Positions 18,501-28,407 of a DNA stretch of 64,000 nucleotides are shown here, one piece after another. Location of the stretch: assembly GCF_947495965.1 (NCBI RefSeq), contig NZ_CANMBB010000005.1, forward strand, positions 241,828 to 305,827, read 5' to 3'. The notes below the pieces were generated by a model. That model ran no database searches and had not been told where the DNA came from. It was given only the letters and a program-made list of their open reading frames with translations. A program made the translations under genes and the position numbers. The first letter of the stretch is position 1. Every line of letters starts with the position of its first letter. Source of the stretch: an uncultured Maribacter sp. Lineage in GTDB: Bacteria; Bacteroidota; Bacteroidia; Flavobacteriales; Flavobacteriaceae.

Positions 18501-18883
18501 TTTACATCGGCCATTACAACACCATTACACCAGCCATTATCATCAGCTACACCTGCACTTTCTGTAATATCTTCAAATCTAAAATCTCCTTTATTTAAAT
18601 ATAGTTTGTTTTTAACTTCATTTCCCGTAAAATAAATATCTGATAGTCCGTCATTATTTATATCTCCAATAGCTACTCCTCCTCCGTTGTATACATTCTG
18701 AAATATGGCAAAAAAATTAGTATAATTTTCTTCTACTTGATTATTAAAATTTATTCCACTATGAGTTGGGTTAATAAGCGTAAAGAGTGGGCTTTTTGGG
18801 GAGGTATATTCACTATCTTTATCCGCTTTTTTAGGAGAACAACCCATAAGAAGTATAAAGAATAAAAAATAAGAAAACTTCAT
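15557..18883 (-). CDS. Large VCBS/FG-GAP and ASPIC/UnbV repeat lipoprotein of the SusCD operon
   Basis: 1108 residues from the preferred start. The Met at 18883 gives a clean lipoprotein signal (FFILLMGC); a longer frame back to 18922 would add 13 residues in front of it and overlaps the terminator stem region. Two propeller halves are visible: FG-GAP units through residues 60-500 and 620-1000, with an ASPIC/UnbV segment near 530-600 (GLGSKIKIYYG ... HFGLGKNKKIDSLQVEWKDG). Many DxDxDGxxD loops suggest bound calcium. Lipoproteins of this type often follow SusC/SusD in marine flavobacteria, probably as surface-exposed partners; the ligand is unknown. A terminator separates it from susD, and it overlaps no other gene. 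Confidence 0.88.
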   Translation of the reverse strand: MKFSYFLFFILLMGCSPKKADKDSEYTSPKSPLFTLINPTHSGINFNNQVEENYTNFFAIFQNVYNGGGVAIGDINNDGLSDIYFTGNEVKNKLYLNKGDFRFEDITESAGVADDNGWCNGVVMADVNGDGLLDIYISKGGPKSDTQNRENSLFINNGDLTFNERSKEFGLNDNGYSMMASFFDMDNDNDLDMYLINRPDEFFLDYKKVLKGKKEENDLYRDKLFLNDKGKFKEIGLKAGIKNNFSFGLGVSTTDINNDGLIDIYVSNDYLENDYLYINQGNHTFKESIKEYTNHTSFYAMGLDVVDINNDGLEDIIELDMTSEDYYRSKTTMASMNIPLFKNLQESGFHTQYMHNTLQLNQGNGFFSEIGQLAGIDKTDWSWACLGSDFDNDGYRDLFVTNGYRRDVWDKDVKSFFNRYMKSKTVRKRSNEENAAYIINLYKPNKIPNYIYKNNGDLTFSKKTKDWGLNKKSFSNGAAVGDLDNDGDLDLVVNNLEGKAFLYKNRADKLKNNYIKIKLKGPTKNVLGLGSKIKIYYGKEIQYHEFKTVRGYLSSVEPTIHFGLGKNKKIDSLQVEWKDGKFTRIKSLKVNQTITLNYNSAKQNNSSKKQDKSPLLFVDKTDEKIKDPFKHVENEYDDYKDQILLPHKLSQNGPCISVGDINGDDLEDFFIGGAMGQAGATYTQNINGEFIKLKQPQIHKDKKHEDVGAVFFDADGDNDLDLYVVSGGNELTDIPNYFQDRLYYNNGQGKFLKSSGIPLIQSSGSCAVPIDFDSDGDLDLFVAGRVLPNKYPAAPNSYFLENNKGEFLDVTKTIAPEIANIGMVSSATAADVDNDGVKELIIVGEWMPLTIFKKENNSWKNVTSKYNLSKTAGWWNKIIPFDYDGDGDMDFVAGNLGLNYKFKASEKKPFFVYANDFDDNGTNDIFLAKYNNDTIVPVRGIDCSSQQIPGLTQKFRTYDQFAKSNLQNILGEEKTNEALKYEAHLFSSVILKNDGGKFSIIPLPKEAQFSVANGIVANDFNKDGILDLLIAGNKFDAEVETTRADASPGVFMIGKKDGTFKTTKPFESGFFVPYNVKDIQLIKNKKTGETGVIIAINNEEVKYFKINK

Positions 18884-18913
18884 TGTTACATTTTTTATAA
18901 TTAATAGGAAAAA

Positions 18914-18945
18914 AAAGCCCATTTCTAGTATATAAAATGGGCTTT
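18914..18945 (-). terminator. Terminator-like hairpin between susD and the VCBS lipoprotein gene
   Basis: An 11-bp perfect stem (AAAGCCCATTT and AAATGGGCTTT) with a 10-nt loop. On the minus strand it is followed by a run of eight Ts, so it has the full form of an intrinsic terminator. It sits 38 bp after the susD stop and 30 bp before the next start, and should lower expression of the downstream genes relative to SusCD. Confidence 0.75.
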
Positions 18946-18982
18946 AACTAACTAACTCTATTTAAAAAATTAAAAAAACTAT

Positions 18983-20530
18983 TTAGTAACCTGAGTTTTG
19001 TTTTAAATTAGGGTTTCTTTCTAATGCTGGTTGCGGAATTGGCCACCTTAATTTATGAGGTGCCCAATTGGGAGCAGGATTAGGAAAAGCAGCTCCTTCT
19101 TGTATATTAATACCTAAAATAACCTCTTCCATTTTTCCAAATCTTATAAGATCAGCTTTTCTCCAACCTTCTAAGAAACCTTCTAATCTACGTTCATTTA
19201 ATATTGCATCTGCAAATTCCTGTCTACCTGTTAAACTAACAAAATCTATAGGAGTTGCATTAGACCTTAATCTCACACGGTTTACAGTTTGATTCCATGT
19301 TGTAACCGTTAATTTATCTTGACCATTTAGTGCTTCTGCATAAAGTAATAAAACATCTGCATATCTAATAAATGGGTTATCAAAAGGGGTGTCACTTGTA
19401 TAATTGTTAGGTTTTTCTGCATGCCATTTCCATCCAAAAAATTGAGAGGGGTTTGTTGTTCTTTCAACATTTGGATCATCTGAGAATGCCTCTTCTGGTG
19501 TGTAATCATTGGCATTGTGGTATGCAATATTATTTCTTCTTCTAACATCGTCTCTTTCATATGCAGCTTCTAATGTTGGATTTACAAAATGAGAGCCCCA
19601 TCCAGCGCCATTTTCTAAACTTCCTCTTGGTCCTGCAAAACTACTAAGTTGCCCTCCACTATCAAGACCAGGGCCTTCCATACCCCATGCAAAAATAATT
19701 TCTTCACTCTGTTCATGGTCTAAGTCAAAAACCCAATTATATTCTTCTAAAAGATTATAAGTACCACTTGCAATGACCATCTCTAATTGTTCTTCTGCCA
19801 AAGCATAGTAAGATTCATCATTAATTGGATATCCCGTCATTTGCAAGTAAACTTTTGCTAACAAAGCTTGTGCTGCACCTTTAGTAGCACGTCCTTCGCC
19901 TTGCTTTTGTTCCAGAACTGATGATGCATCTTTAAGATCTTGTATAACTTGTGCATATACTTTATCTGCTGTAGTTTGTTCTACGTTAATATCATCAAGA
20001 CTTATCGTTTCTTCAATAATTAATGGTATATTTTCCCAAGCTTGTACAGCCCAAAAATACAAAGATGCCCTTAAAAATTTTGCTTCTGCAATTATTCTAT
20101 TTCTATCTGCAGGTTTTATAGAGTCATCAGGTAAATTACCAATTCTTCTTATTACACTATTACATTGGTTAATTGCCTTATACGTTTTTGACCAATGACT
20201 ATATAAAGCTGGTTGTTGTGGTGACACTATATGTTGGTGAAATTCACCATAAACTTTTTCCCAAACATAAGGTACCAGTTCATCTACACCATAAATACCC
20301 CAATGGTTAGCCATCCCAGTTCCTCCTAAATCATTTTTAGACCCATGACTAAGATTATCCCTAGATAAATCATAAGCTCCATTTAAATATAATTCTGCAG
20401 TTTCTAAATCAACAATTAACTGCTCTGGGTTGGCAAATGTTGTTGGTTCTTCTATTAAGAAATCTTCTGAACACGATGCTATTACCAGCAATAATACTGG
20501 TAAAATAGTTGTTATTTTTACTTTCTTCAT
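18983..20530 (-). CDS. SusD/RagB-like outer-membrane glycan-binding lipoprotein
   Basis: 515 residues with lipoprotein signal (VIASC, Cys at 20) and the family start EDFLIEEPTTFANPEQ. The N-terminal TPR-like region includes EAKFLRASLYFWAVQAW and GAAQALLAKVYLQMTGY; the C-terminus carries the typical RYADVLLLYAEALN and NERRLEGFLEGWRKADLIRFG. SusD proteins cap the SusC channel and deliver glycans to it. It lies 24 bp downstream of susC in the same operon. The likely ligand, a fucose-containing glycan, follows from the three neighbouring fucosidases and is not readable from the protein itself. Confidence 0.93.
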   Translation of the reverse strand: MKKVKITTILPVLLLVIASCSEDFLIEEPTTFANPEQLIVDLETAELYLNGAYDLSRDNLSHGSKNDLGGTGMANHWGIYGVDELVPYVWEKVYGEFHQHIVSPQQPALYSHWSKTYKAINQCNSVIRRIGNLPDDSIKPADRNRIIAEAKFLRASLYFWAVQAWENIPLIIEETISLDDINVEQTTADKVYAQVIQDLKDASSVLEQKQGEGRATKGAAQALLAKVYLQMTGYPINDESYYALAEEQLEMVIASGTYNLLEEYNWVFDLDHEQSEEIIFAWGMEGPGLDSGGQLSSFAGPRGSLENGAGWGSHFVNPTLEAAYERDDVRRRNNIAYHNANDYTPEEAFSDDPNVERTTNPSQFFGWKWHAEKPNNYTSDTPFDNPFIRYADVLLLYAEALNGQDKLTVTTWNQTVNRVRLRSNATPIDFVSLTGRQEFADAILNERRLEGFLEGWRKADLIRFGKMEEVILGINIQEGAAFPNPAPNWAPHKLRWPIPQPALERNPNLKQNSGY

Positions 20531-20554
20531 TTTATTTTTTTTACAATTGATAAT

Positions 20555-23500
20555 TTAGAAACCTACCTGTACTCCTATTCTAAACTGACGAGATCTAGGA
20601 TAAGAATCAATATCTTGCCCTGGTGTAATTTGATTTCCACCAACACTTACATCTGGATCATACCCTGTATAGTCAGATAATAAAAACAAATTATCTCCAG
20701 AGGCATAAATTCTTAAATTTCTTAAACCTATTTTTTCTAATACTGATTTAGGTATATTATATCCAAGTGTTATATTGGATAATCTAAGATAGCTAGCATC
20801 TTCTATTTGCGTAGAGTTGGCAGAAAAACCAAAGTCACCATCGGCATCTCCTAAAATAGACATAATATCAGAATCTGGATTTTCTGGAGTCCAACGATCT
20901 CTTATCCATCCTAATTTATTAAAATGTGGAATTGTCTGTGCACCACCTTTTTGTCTATTTTTATTGTATACCTCATTACCATAGGACCAATTCATTACAA
21001 TACTAAGATCCAGGTTTTTGTATTTAAAATTATTGGTAAAACCACCATAATGATCTGGTTGTGTGTTCCCAAGAATTACACGGTCTTTATCATCTACAAT
21101 ATTGTCCCCATCTTGATCTACAAACTTAGGCATACCTGGTCTATATTTATCATAAGGAGCAGAAGTTACAGTCCCTTCTTTTAAAGTATAAAATTGAGAG
21201 TACCAACCTTGAGTTCCTCCATTAGAGTTAATCAAATCTGCTGCTTCTTGATTGGTTAAACCATCAAATTCTACAAAATCACTATAGGTATAAACACCAT
21301 CTCTTTCATAACCAAAAAACGAGCCTAATGGTTCTCCTTCTCTTAAAATAAAATCTGATGTAGATTTGTTTCCAAACCCGTTAAAAAATAGTTCTTCCGT
21401 AGTTACAAGATCATCTATAGTATTACGGTTAAAACTTATATTAAAATTAGAAGTCCATTTAAAATTTTCTGTATCTACATTAATTGTATTCAATGAAAAC
21501 TCTAACCCTCTATTAGACATGGCTCCAGCATTTTCTATAGATCCTGTAAAACCAGAAGTTTCAGGTATTGGCTTAAATAATAAAAGTCCATCTGTTTTTT
21601 TTATATAATAAGTTGCATCTAAAGACACTCTATTATCAAACAAACCAAAAGAAATTCCAAAATCTGTTTGCTTTGTAGTTTCCCATGTTAAATTATCTTG
21701 TTGTAACCTATCAAGAAGAGCTCCTGATTGGACTTGATTCCCCCCAAATGTGTAAGGTGTAAATATCGCAGCTCCTAAAACAGAATAACTAGCTATAGAG
21801 TTGTTACCTGTTTCCCCATAGGTTGCTCTTAATTTTAAATCACTTAAAGTTGTAAAATTAGCCATAAATGGCTCTTCACTAACTTTCCATGCTACCGCTG
21901 CTGAAGGGAAAAAACCCCACTTTTGAGCAAAATTTGAAGACCCATCATAACGACCACTTAAAGTAAGTAAGTATTTATCCTTAAATTTATAATTAACACG
22001 TCCTAAATAAGACGATATACTTCTCTCATCCCTACCTGTATCAGTTTTGTTTGATACTGCAGCAGATTCTAATGCATCTAAATTTACACCTGGCAAATCA
22101 AAACCATCTGAACTAACCTTAAGCTGTTCGTTAACATTAAATTGACGCTCATGAACTGCTGTAGCAATTAAATTATGATCTCCAAATGTTTTATTATAAG
22201 TTAAATTAAAGTCACCTATAATATTGGTGTTTTGTGAATGTTGATAAAATGCTCTACCACCTGCACTTGCTCCCCAACCATACTTTTCAGAATAGTAAGC
22301 TTTACCTCTACTAGACCATATACTACCACCAAGAGTAGCTTTTGCCGTTAAACCTTCCATCAATTTATAGGAAAGGTATGATTGTGCAAATGCTTGAAAC
22401 TCATTACGAATATTAGTATCGCCAAATAATGTAATTTTAGGATTTACTATATCTCCATTTCTTAAAGATATAATCCTACCTCTTTCATCAAACTCTGCCC
22501 CTTCTACAAATTCTTCATTATAAGGACCTTGTACCGGAGCATATAACAAAGCTCCAGTAAGCAAACCGTTTTGCCCACCTCCATTAGAAGATGATGCCGA
22601 AACAACCCCACTATTTTTTGTAAAACCTGTATTAATAGATAAACCAGCTTTTAATTTAGAAGTAACATTTTGATCTACCCTTAAATTGGTAGAAAATCTT
22701 TCAAAACTAGAATTTTCTACAATTCCTTTTTGATTTAAATAACCAACAGATCCACTATACTTAGTTTTTTCATTTCCTCCATTAAAACCTAATCTATAAC
22801 TATTAACTGTTGCAGGTCTTATAACTTCGTCTAACCAATTTGACACTATTACCCTGTCATCATTTGCCGTAAAAGGCACTCCAGACTCATCTCTAAAAGT
22901 ATCAATCCCTGTATCTTCAGGTCCTGCATTTGGATCATAAGGAGAAAACTCATTTCTCCAATCAATAAACTCCTGAGGAGATAAAACATCTATCTTTCTA
23001 GCAACACTAGAAATTCCTGTAAAAGTCTCAAAATTTAATTCCGATTTTCCTACCTTACCTTGTTTTGTAGTTATTATAATTACTCCATTTGCGCCCCTTG
23101 CTCCATAAATTGCAGTTGCAGATGCATCTTTTAAAACCTCTATAGACTCTATATCTGCTGGATCAATTGTACTTAATGGACTAGAAAAGCTATTTCCTAT
23201 CCCAAGACTTGAAGAATTACCAGAACCTAATAACTGAAAACCATCAATAACATAAAGAGGATCACTACTTGCGTTTATAGAAGTTCCTCCCCTAATTCTT
23301 ATTTTAGACGCAGAACCAGGAGCTCCTTGAGATGAAGTTATTTGTACACCTGGTGCTTTAGCAACAAGACCTTGCTCAAAAGAAACAGATTGTACAGGGT
23401 TCATATCTTCACTTTTAAGAGAGACAACAGAGCCTGTAAGGTCTTTTCGTTTTATTTCACCGTAACCAATTAGCACAACCTCATCTAATTGTTCACTGTC

Positions 23501-23830
23501 TACCTTCATCACAATATTAATAACGGATTGATTAGCAACTAATATACTGCGATCCGAAAAACCTATATAGGTAAAATTAAGCACCGCATCTGGCCCAGAA
23601 ACAACAATAGAATAATTTCCATCAAAATCTGTTACAGTTCCTTTAGTAGAGTTTTTAACGACAACTGAAACGCCAGGAAGTGCCATTCCATCTTCTTCAG
23701 AAGTTATTTTACCTGTAATGGTAGTTTGCGCAAAAATACTTCCTTGCAACATAAAAACAAACAATGTAAGGACAACTTTTAAATAAGGAATCCTTAAATT
23801 ATTCAATAAAATTGGTATTACATGTTTCAT
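20555..23830 (-). CDS. SusC/RagA-like TonB-dependent glycan transporter
   Basis: 1091 residues. Signal peptide about 1-34, a carboxypeptidase-regulatory-like domain at about 36-110 (GKITSEEDGMALPGVSVVV), a TonB-box region (LDEVVLIGYGEIKRKDLTG), plug domain about 120-235 (SIEVLKDASATAIYGARGANGVIIITTK, here cited by its parts: DASATAIYG, GANGVIIITT) and a long C-terminal barrel ending in RQFRIGVQVGF with the terminal aromatic. It imports oligosaccharides with energy from TonB-ExbBD. First gene of the susC-susD operon, divergent from the HTCS regulator with 265 bp between starts, which is where control of this locus is expected. Confidence 0.94.
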   Translation of the reverse strand: MKHVIPILLNNLRIPYLKVVLTLFVFMLQGSIFAQTTITGKITSEEDGMALPGVSVVVKNSTKGTVTDFDGNYSIVVSGPDAVLNFTYIGFSDRSILVANQSVINIVMKVDSEQLDEVVLIGYGEIKRKDLTGSVVSLKSEDMNPVQSVSFEQGLVAKAPGVQITSSQGAPGSASKIRIRGGTSINASSDPLYVIDGFQLLGSGNSSSLGIGNSFSSPLSTIDPADIESIEVLKDASATAIYGARGANGVIIITTKQGKVGKSELNFETFTGISSVARKIDVLSPQEFIDWRNEFSPYDPNAGPEDTGIDTFRDESGVPFTANDDRVIVSNWLDEVIRPATVNSYRLGFNGGNEKTKYSGSVGYLNQKGIVENSSFERFSTNLRVDQNVTSKLKAGLSINTGFTKNSGVVSASSSNGGGQNGLLTGALLYAPVQGPYNEEFVEGAEFDERGRIISLRNGDIVNPKITLFGDTNIRNEFQAFAQSYLSYKLMEGLTAKATLGGSIWSSRGKAYYSEKYGWGASAGGRAFYQHSQNTNIIGDFNLTYNKTFGDHNLIATAVHERQFNVNEQLKVSSDGFDLPGVNLDALESAAVSNKTDTGRDERSISSYLGRVNYKFKDKYLLTLSGRYDGSSNFAQKWGFFPSAAVAWKVSEEPFMANFTTLSDLKLRATYGETGNNSIASYSVLGAAIFTPYTFGGNQVQSGALLDRLQQDNLTWETTKQTDFGISFGLFDNRVSLDATYYIKKTDGLLLFKPIPETSGFTGSIENAGAMSNRGLEFSLNTINVDTENFKWTSNFNISFNRNTIDDLVTTEELFFNGFGNKSTSDFILREGEPLGSFFGYERDGVYTYSDFVEFDGLTNQEAADLINSNGGTQGWYSQFYTLKEGTVTSAPYDKYRPGMPKFVDQDGDNIVDDKDRVILGNTQPDHYGGFTNNFKYKNLDLSIVMNWSYGNEVYNKNRQKGGAQTIPHFNKLGWIRDRWTPENPDSDIMSILGDADGDFGFSANSTQIEDASYLRLSNITLGYNIPKSVLEKIGLRNLRIYASGDNLFLLSDYTGYDPDVSVGGNQITPGQDIDSYPRSRQFRIGVQVGF

Positions 23831-24095
23831 AAAATTTTAGTTTAATTTGTTATTGGTTTACTGGTGTTAAAATTAAGTTAACATAGATGTAGGCTATTAA
23901 ACTAAATAATAGAATAAAAGAAGGTAGAATAAAAAATAAAAGGTATTTGATTAAAAAAAACAATGGTAAATACATTCATTGATTTTTAAACTTCACTTTT
24001 CTTTAATTATATAGTAAATTGTTTTAAGGTATTATTAAAACAATAACAATTACTAATTACATTATATTTAAAATATTAAGAAATTTTTTATCCGT

Positions 24096-27000
24096 ATGCT
24101 AAAGAGTAATCCTTTTAAAATAAAATATTTACTATTACTTGTATTCCACATTTACTTTTACGGTAGCTCCCAAGAATTTAGCAATCACTTTGATAAACTG
24201 AATACAAGAAACGGATTGTCGCAGAGTGATGTTAGGACTCTTTACCAAGATAAAGCAGGGTATATTTGGATTGGCACATATGACGGTTTAAACAAATACG
24301 ATGGGTATTCTATAAAAGTTTACAGAAAAACACTTGGGAATTTAAATTCCCCTAGCAGTAATTTAATTAGCTGTATTACCGAAGATTCTATAGGAAATAT
24401 TTGGTTTGGAACAGATGACCAAGGTTTATCTAAATTTGAAAGAAGTACAGGTAATTTTTACCATTATAAAAATACAACAGAGAACCCAAATTTTTTATCG
24501 GATAATGAAATTACCTCATTAGTAATAGATAAAAAAGGTTTTATCTGGGCTGGAACCCCTAATGGCTTAAATAAATTAGAAATAAACCCTAAAACAAAAA
24601 AGGTAAAAAATCAAATTTATAAAAAAGGAGAAGATTACTATGGTGCAATTCAAAATGATAAAATTTCATGTTTATATAATGATGAATTTGATAATATATG
24701 GATAGGTACAGAAAGTGGTCTTTCTCGCTTTATTGGTAACAGTAGTGATAATAAAGGGCAGTTTCAAAACTACAACATGGAAATACCTAGACAGGTAAAA
24801 TCTATTCAAGAAACTTCAAATAGTATAATTATAAGTGCACATAATATTTATGAATTAAAAAAGACCGATATAAATAAGAGTAACCCAACCATTAATTATT
24901 TAGGAGAAATACACGCTTATAAATTATTAGTTTATGATGAAAATACTATATGGTGCGCAACAAGTAATGGCGTTGTTATTTTATCCTATGATGGCTGTGA
25001 AATAAAAAAAATTAAACATTTTACAAATCAATGGGGTAACCAAGAAAGCTTAAGTAATGACAATGTTCTTGACCTTATTAAGGATTCTTCTGGGATAATA
25101 TGGATTGGCACCAATGGTGGTGGCATAAATATTTATAAACCAAATAGAAGAAATTTTAGACACTACCGCCGTAATGAAAGTAAAAATAGCATCTGTAGAA
25201 ATAAAATTAGAACAATTTATGAAGATTCTAATTGTAATCTTTGGATTGGTACAGAAGATGGGGAGAGTTTAAATTTTTTACCCAAAGAAAATGCTGAAAA
25301 TTATGAAACAGGATTTAAAAGAATTAAAACACCCCTTACTCCTGGTGTTCAAAGACAAGTTTTTTCTATAAATGAGATTAAATCTTCAAATGAATCTACC
25401 TTGTTAATAGGGGCAGGTTATCCCAATAATTTTATATATGGAAAAAACAAACAAGTAGTTAATGAAATATTTTTATCAGGAACCAATACTATAAAGCTCA
25501 AAGAACAAGTTTACGCCTCTTTAGTAGATGCAAAAAATGTAGTTTGGTTAGGCACTTATCATGGGGGTTTATTTAGATATGAATTAGATGCTAATGGAAT
25601 AGTATTAAACCAAGCAAACTTTAAGTTTCAATCAGATAACGAAACTTCAATTTCTTCTAATATAATCCGAAGTTTAGCACAGGATCATAATGGGAATATA
25701 TGGATTGGCACTGCTAATGGTTTAAATAAACTTACACCTCAAGAACAATCTAAAGCTAATCCAAATTTTATTAAATATTTTCACGATAACACTAATAAAT
25801 ACTCTATAAGTCATAATTATATCCTACCAATTTTTGTGTCAGCTAAAGGTCAAATTTGGGTTGGAACTTTAGGAGGCGGGCTTAATAAAGTTATTACCCC
25901 ATCTGGATCTAATGAAGATCACTTTATATCTTATAGTACTTTAGATGGTTTACCTAATAACGTAATAAAAGCAATTCTTGAAGATGACAATGGTAATCTT
26001 TGGTGCTCCTCTAATAAAGGTTTAACAAGATTTTCCCCTGAAAAATTAGAATTTCAAAATTTTGGATTGGAGGACGGATTACAAGATATGGAATTTTCTG
26101 AGCTTGCAGCTTACAAAAGGGCATCAGGGGAAATGCTTTTTGGTGGTATTAATGGATTTAATGCCTTTTACCCTAAAGAAATTTTATCGGATAAGTTTAA
26201 TGTTAATTTGGTATTTCAAAATCTGCAAATTTTAAATGAAAACGTTAAAATAAAAGACACTATAAATGGCCGTGTAATTTTACCTAGAGATATTAATGAA
26301 ATTGATGAATTAACATTAAAACACAAAGAAAGAAGTTTTTCAATTGGTTTTTCTACATTACACTATGCTGCTCCGCAACAAAATAAATACGCATATAAAC
26401 TTGAAGGTTTTGATTCTGATTGGATTTACACTACAGCATTAAATAGAATTGCAAAATATACAAATCTTTCCCCCGGAAAATACACCTTAAAAGTTAAAGC
26501 TTCCAATAATAATGGGTATTGGAGCAACAATGAACTGCAATTAGGAATAAAAATTAAATCTCCTTGGTGGGCTTCAACTTTATCACTCATCATATATAGT
26601 ATTGTACTTCTTGGAGGGTTATGGCTATTTAGAAAGTTTACTATTATTAAAACAACTAAGAAAAATCAATATGTTGTAGAAGCAATGGAGAAGCAAAAAA
26701 TAGAAGAACTAAACCAACTAAAATTAACATTTTTTACAAATATTTCTCATGAATTTCGTACACCATTAACATTAATTATAGGGTTTATAGAAAGATTACA
26801 AACATTTTCTGCAACTATACCCGAACAAAACAGACAAAAATATTACGATAAAATTTTTAAAAATTCTAAAATTTTATTAAAACTAATTAACCAGCTAATT
26901 GGCTTTAGAAAACTAGAACACGGTAAATTAAATCTAAAAGTTTCATATAGTAACTTAACTAATTTTATTTCACTACTAAGTGAAAATTTTAATGAGGTTG

Positions 27001-28286
27001 CCAATAAAAAACAAATTAAATTCAATGTACATTATGAAAAACAAATAAACACATGGTTTGACCCCGAAATTATTGAACGCGTAATATTTAATCTACTATC
27101 TAACGCCTTTAAGTTTACTTCTGTAAAAGGTGAAATTAATGTAAAATTATATTCTGATGATGATTACGCCTACATTGAAGTAAAAGATAATGGTAAAGGT
27201 ATACCCCAAGAAGTTCAGGAACATATTTTTGAACGGTTTTCAAACACAAACTCAGGAGGTAAATTTGGTTCTGGAATAGGGTTGTCTTTTATTAAAAATT
27301 TAATAGAAATACACCATGGTAACATTACATTTAAATCAATTGAAGAAAGAGGAACCACCTTCAAAGTTATCTTACCTATGGATAAAAACACCTACAATTA
27401 TGTTGAAATAACAGAAGAAGATATAACGCTTATAGGCGAAATAAAAAATCAACATTGGCTCTTACCAAGTATTGACACAGATGAAATTATTAACATAGAA
27501 ACCGAAAACACTAAATTTCAAACTATTTTACTTGTTGAAGACAACAAGGATATTCTTTACTTTCTAGAAGAAACATTTAAAAATAGATTTAATATTTACA
27601 AAGCCGAAGAGGGTAAACAAGCTTTTGATATCTGCTTGGATAATAATATAGATTTGGTTATTAGTGATATTATGATGCAAGGTATGGATGGTTACTCCTT
27701 TTGTGAAAAACTAAAGTCTGATCAAAGAATAAACCATATTCCTATAATATTGCTTACTGCAAAAAACACTTCTGAAAGCAAAATTAAAGGCTACTCATTA
27801 GGAGCAGAAGCATACATATCTAAACCTTTTAATTTAAAGGAATTAGAAGCCCGTATTGAAGCCTTATTAGAATCAAGAAATAATGTTATCAAAAAATTTA
27901 AAAATGAAATAGAAATTTCTCCTTCCGAAGTAGGTTTAACTAGTATAGATGAAAGATTTATTAATAGAGTAATGTCTTGTATAGAAAAAAACATTTCTAA
28001 CTCCGGTTTTACCGTAGAAATATTATCTAAAGAATGTGGGCTAGGTCGTATGGAACTTAACAAAAAACTTAAAGCTTTAGTTGGTTTTACCTCCAATGCT
28101 TTTATAAGGAATATTAGAATAAAACGTGCAGCCCAATTACTACAAAAAAATATGTATTCAGTGTCAGAAATCATGTATGAAGTAGGTTTTAACGATCCGC
28201 AATATTTCAGAGAAACTTTTAAAAAACAAATGGGTGTAACCCCATCGGTTTATAAAAAAAATAAGTTAAAAAGAAATGAGGTTTAA
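24096..28286 (+). CDS. Hybrid two-component system sensor/regulator (HTCS)
   Basis: 1396 residues in one chain. Signal peptide (about 1-25), two-component-regulator propeller repeats (about 40-740; recurring WIGT and NGLNK units), Y_Y_Y domain (about 745-815), one membrane helix (about 824-845), HisKA with H885 in NISHEFRTPLTLI, HATPase_c (N-box NLLSNAFKFT, then DNGKGIP and GSGIGLSFI), receiver with D1191 in DLVISDIMMQGMDGY, and an AraC-type HTH (about 1290-1396). HTCS proteins sense a periplasmic oligosaccharide and activate their polysaccharide locus. All catalytic residues are present. It is divergent from susC and most likely controls susCD and perhaps the fucose operon. Confidence 0.95.
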   Translation: MLKSNPFKIKYLLLLVFHIYFYGSSQEFSNHFDKLNTRNGLSQSDVRTLYQDKAGYIWIGTYDGLNKYDGYSIKVYRKTLGNLNSPSSNLISCITEDSIGNIWFGTDDQGLSKFERSTGNFYHYKNTTENPNFLSDNEITSLVIDKKGFIWAGTPNGLNKLEINPKTKKVKNQIYKKGEDYYGAIQNDKISCLYNDEFDNIWIGTESGLSRFIGNSSDNKGQFQNYNMEIPRQVKSIQETSNSIIISAHNIYELKKTDINKSNPTINYLGEIHAYKLLVYDENTIWCATSNGVVILSYDGCEIKKIKHFTNQWGNQESLSNDNVLDLIKDSSGIIWIGTNGGGINIYKPNRRNFRHYRRNESKNSICRNKIRTIYEDSNCNLWIGTEDGESLNFLPKENAENYETGFKRIKTPLTPGVQRQVFSINEIKSSNESTLLIGAGYPNNFIYGKNKQVVNEIFLSGTNTIKLKEQVYASLVDAKNVVWLGTYHGGLFRYELDANGIVLNQANFKFQSDNETSISSNIIRSLAQDHNGNIWIGTANGLNKLTPQEQSKANPNFIKYFHDNTNKYSISHNYILPIFVSAKGQIWVGTLGGGLNKVITPSGSNEDHFISYSTLDGLPNNVIKAILEDDNGNLWCSSNKGLTRFSPEKLEFQNFGLEDGLQDMEFSELAAYKRASGEMLFGGINGFNAFYPKEILSDKFNVNLVFQNLQILNENVKIKDTINGRVILPRDINEIDELTLKHKERSFSIGFSTLHYAAPQQNKYAYKLEGFDSDWIYTTALNRIAKYTNLSPGKYTLKVKASNNNGYWSNNELQLGIKIKSPWWASTLSLIIYSIVLLGGLWLFRKFTIIKTTKKNQYVVEAMEKQKIEELNQLKLTFFTNISHEFRTPLTLIIGFIERLQTFSATIPEQNRQKYYDKIFKNSKILLKLINQLIGFRKLEHGKLNLKVSYSNLTNFISLLSENFNEVANKKQIKFNVHYEKQINTWFDPEIIERVIFNLLSNAFKFTSVKGEINVKLYSDDDYAYIEVKDNGKGIPQEVQEHIFERFSNTNSGGKFGSGIGLSFIKNLIEIHHGNITFKSIEERGTTFKVILPMDKNTYNYVEITEEDITLIGEIKNQHWLLPSIDTDEIINIETENTKFQTILLVEDNKDILYFLEETFKNRFNIYKAEEGKQAFDICLDNNIDLVISDIMMQGMDGYSFCEKLKSDQRINHIPIILLTAKNTSESKIKGYSLGAEAYISKPFNLKELEARIEALLESRNNVIKKFKNEIEISPSEVGLTSIDERFINRVMSCIEKNISNSGFTVEILSKECGLGRMELNKKLKALVGFTSNAFIRNIRIKRAAQLLQKNMYSVSEIMYEVGFNDPQYFRETFKKQMGVTPSVYKKNKLKRNEV

Positions 28287-28407
28287 ACTTTCATATTTAC
28301 CAAGAAAAATTAAAGAAAAGGTAGATTAGAAAATCATGAGGAATGTAACGTAAACTACCACAAAATAATTTTAATTATTTATGTTTAAATAAATTAAATT
28401 GTAAAAA

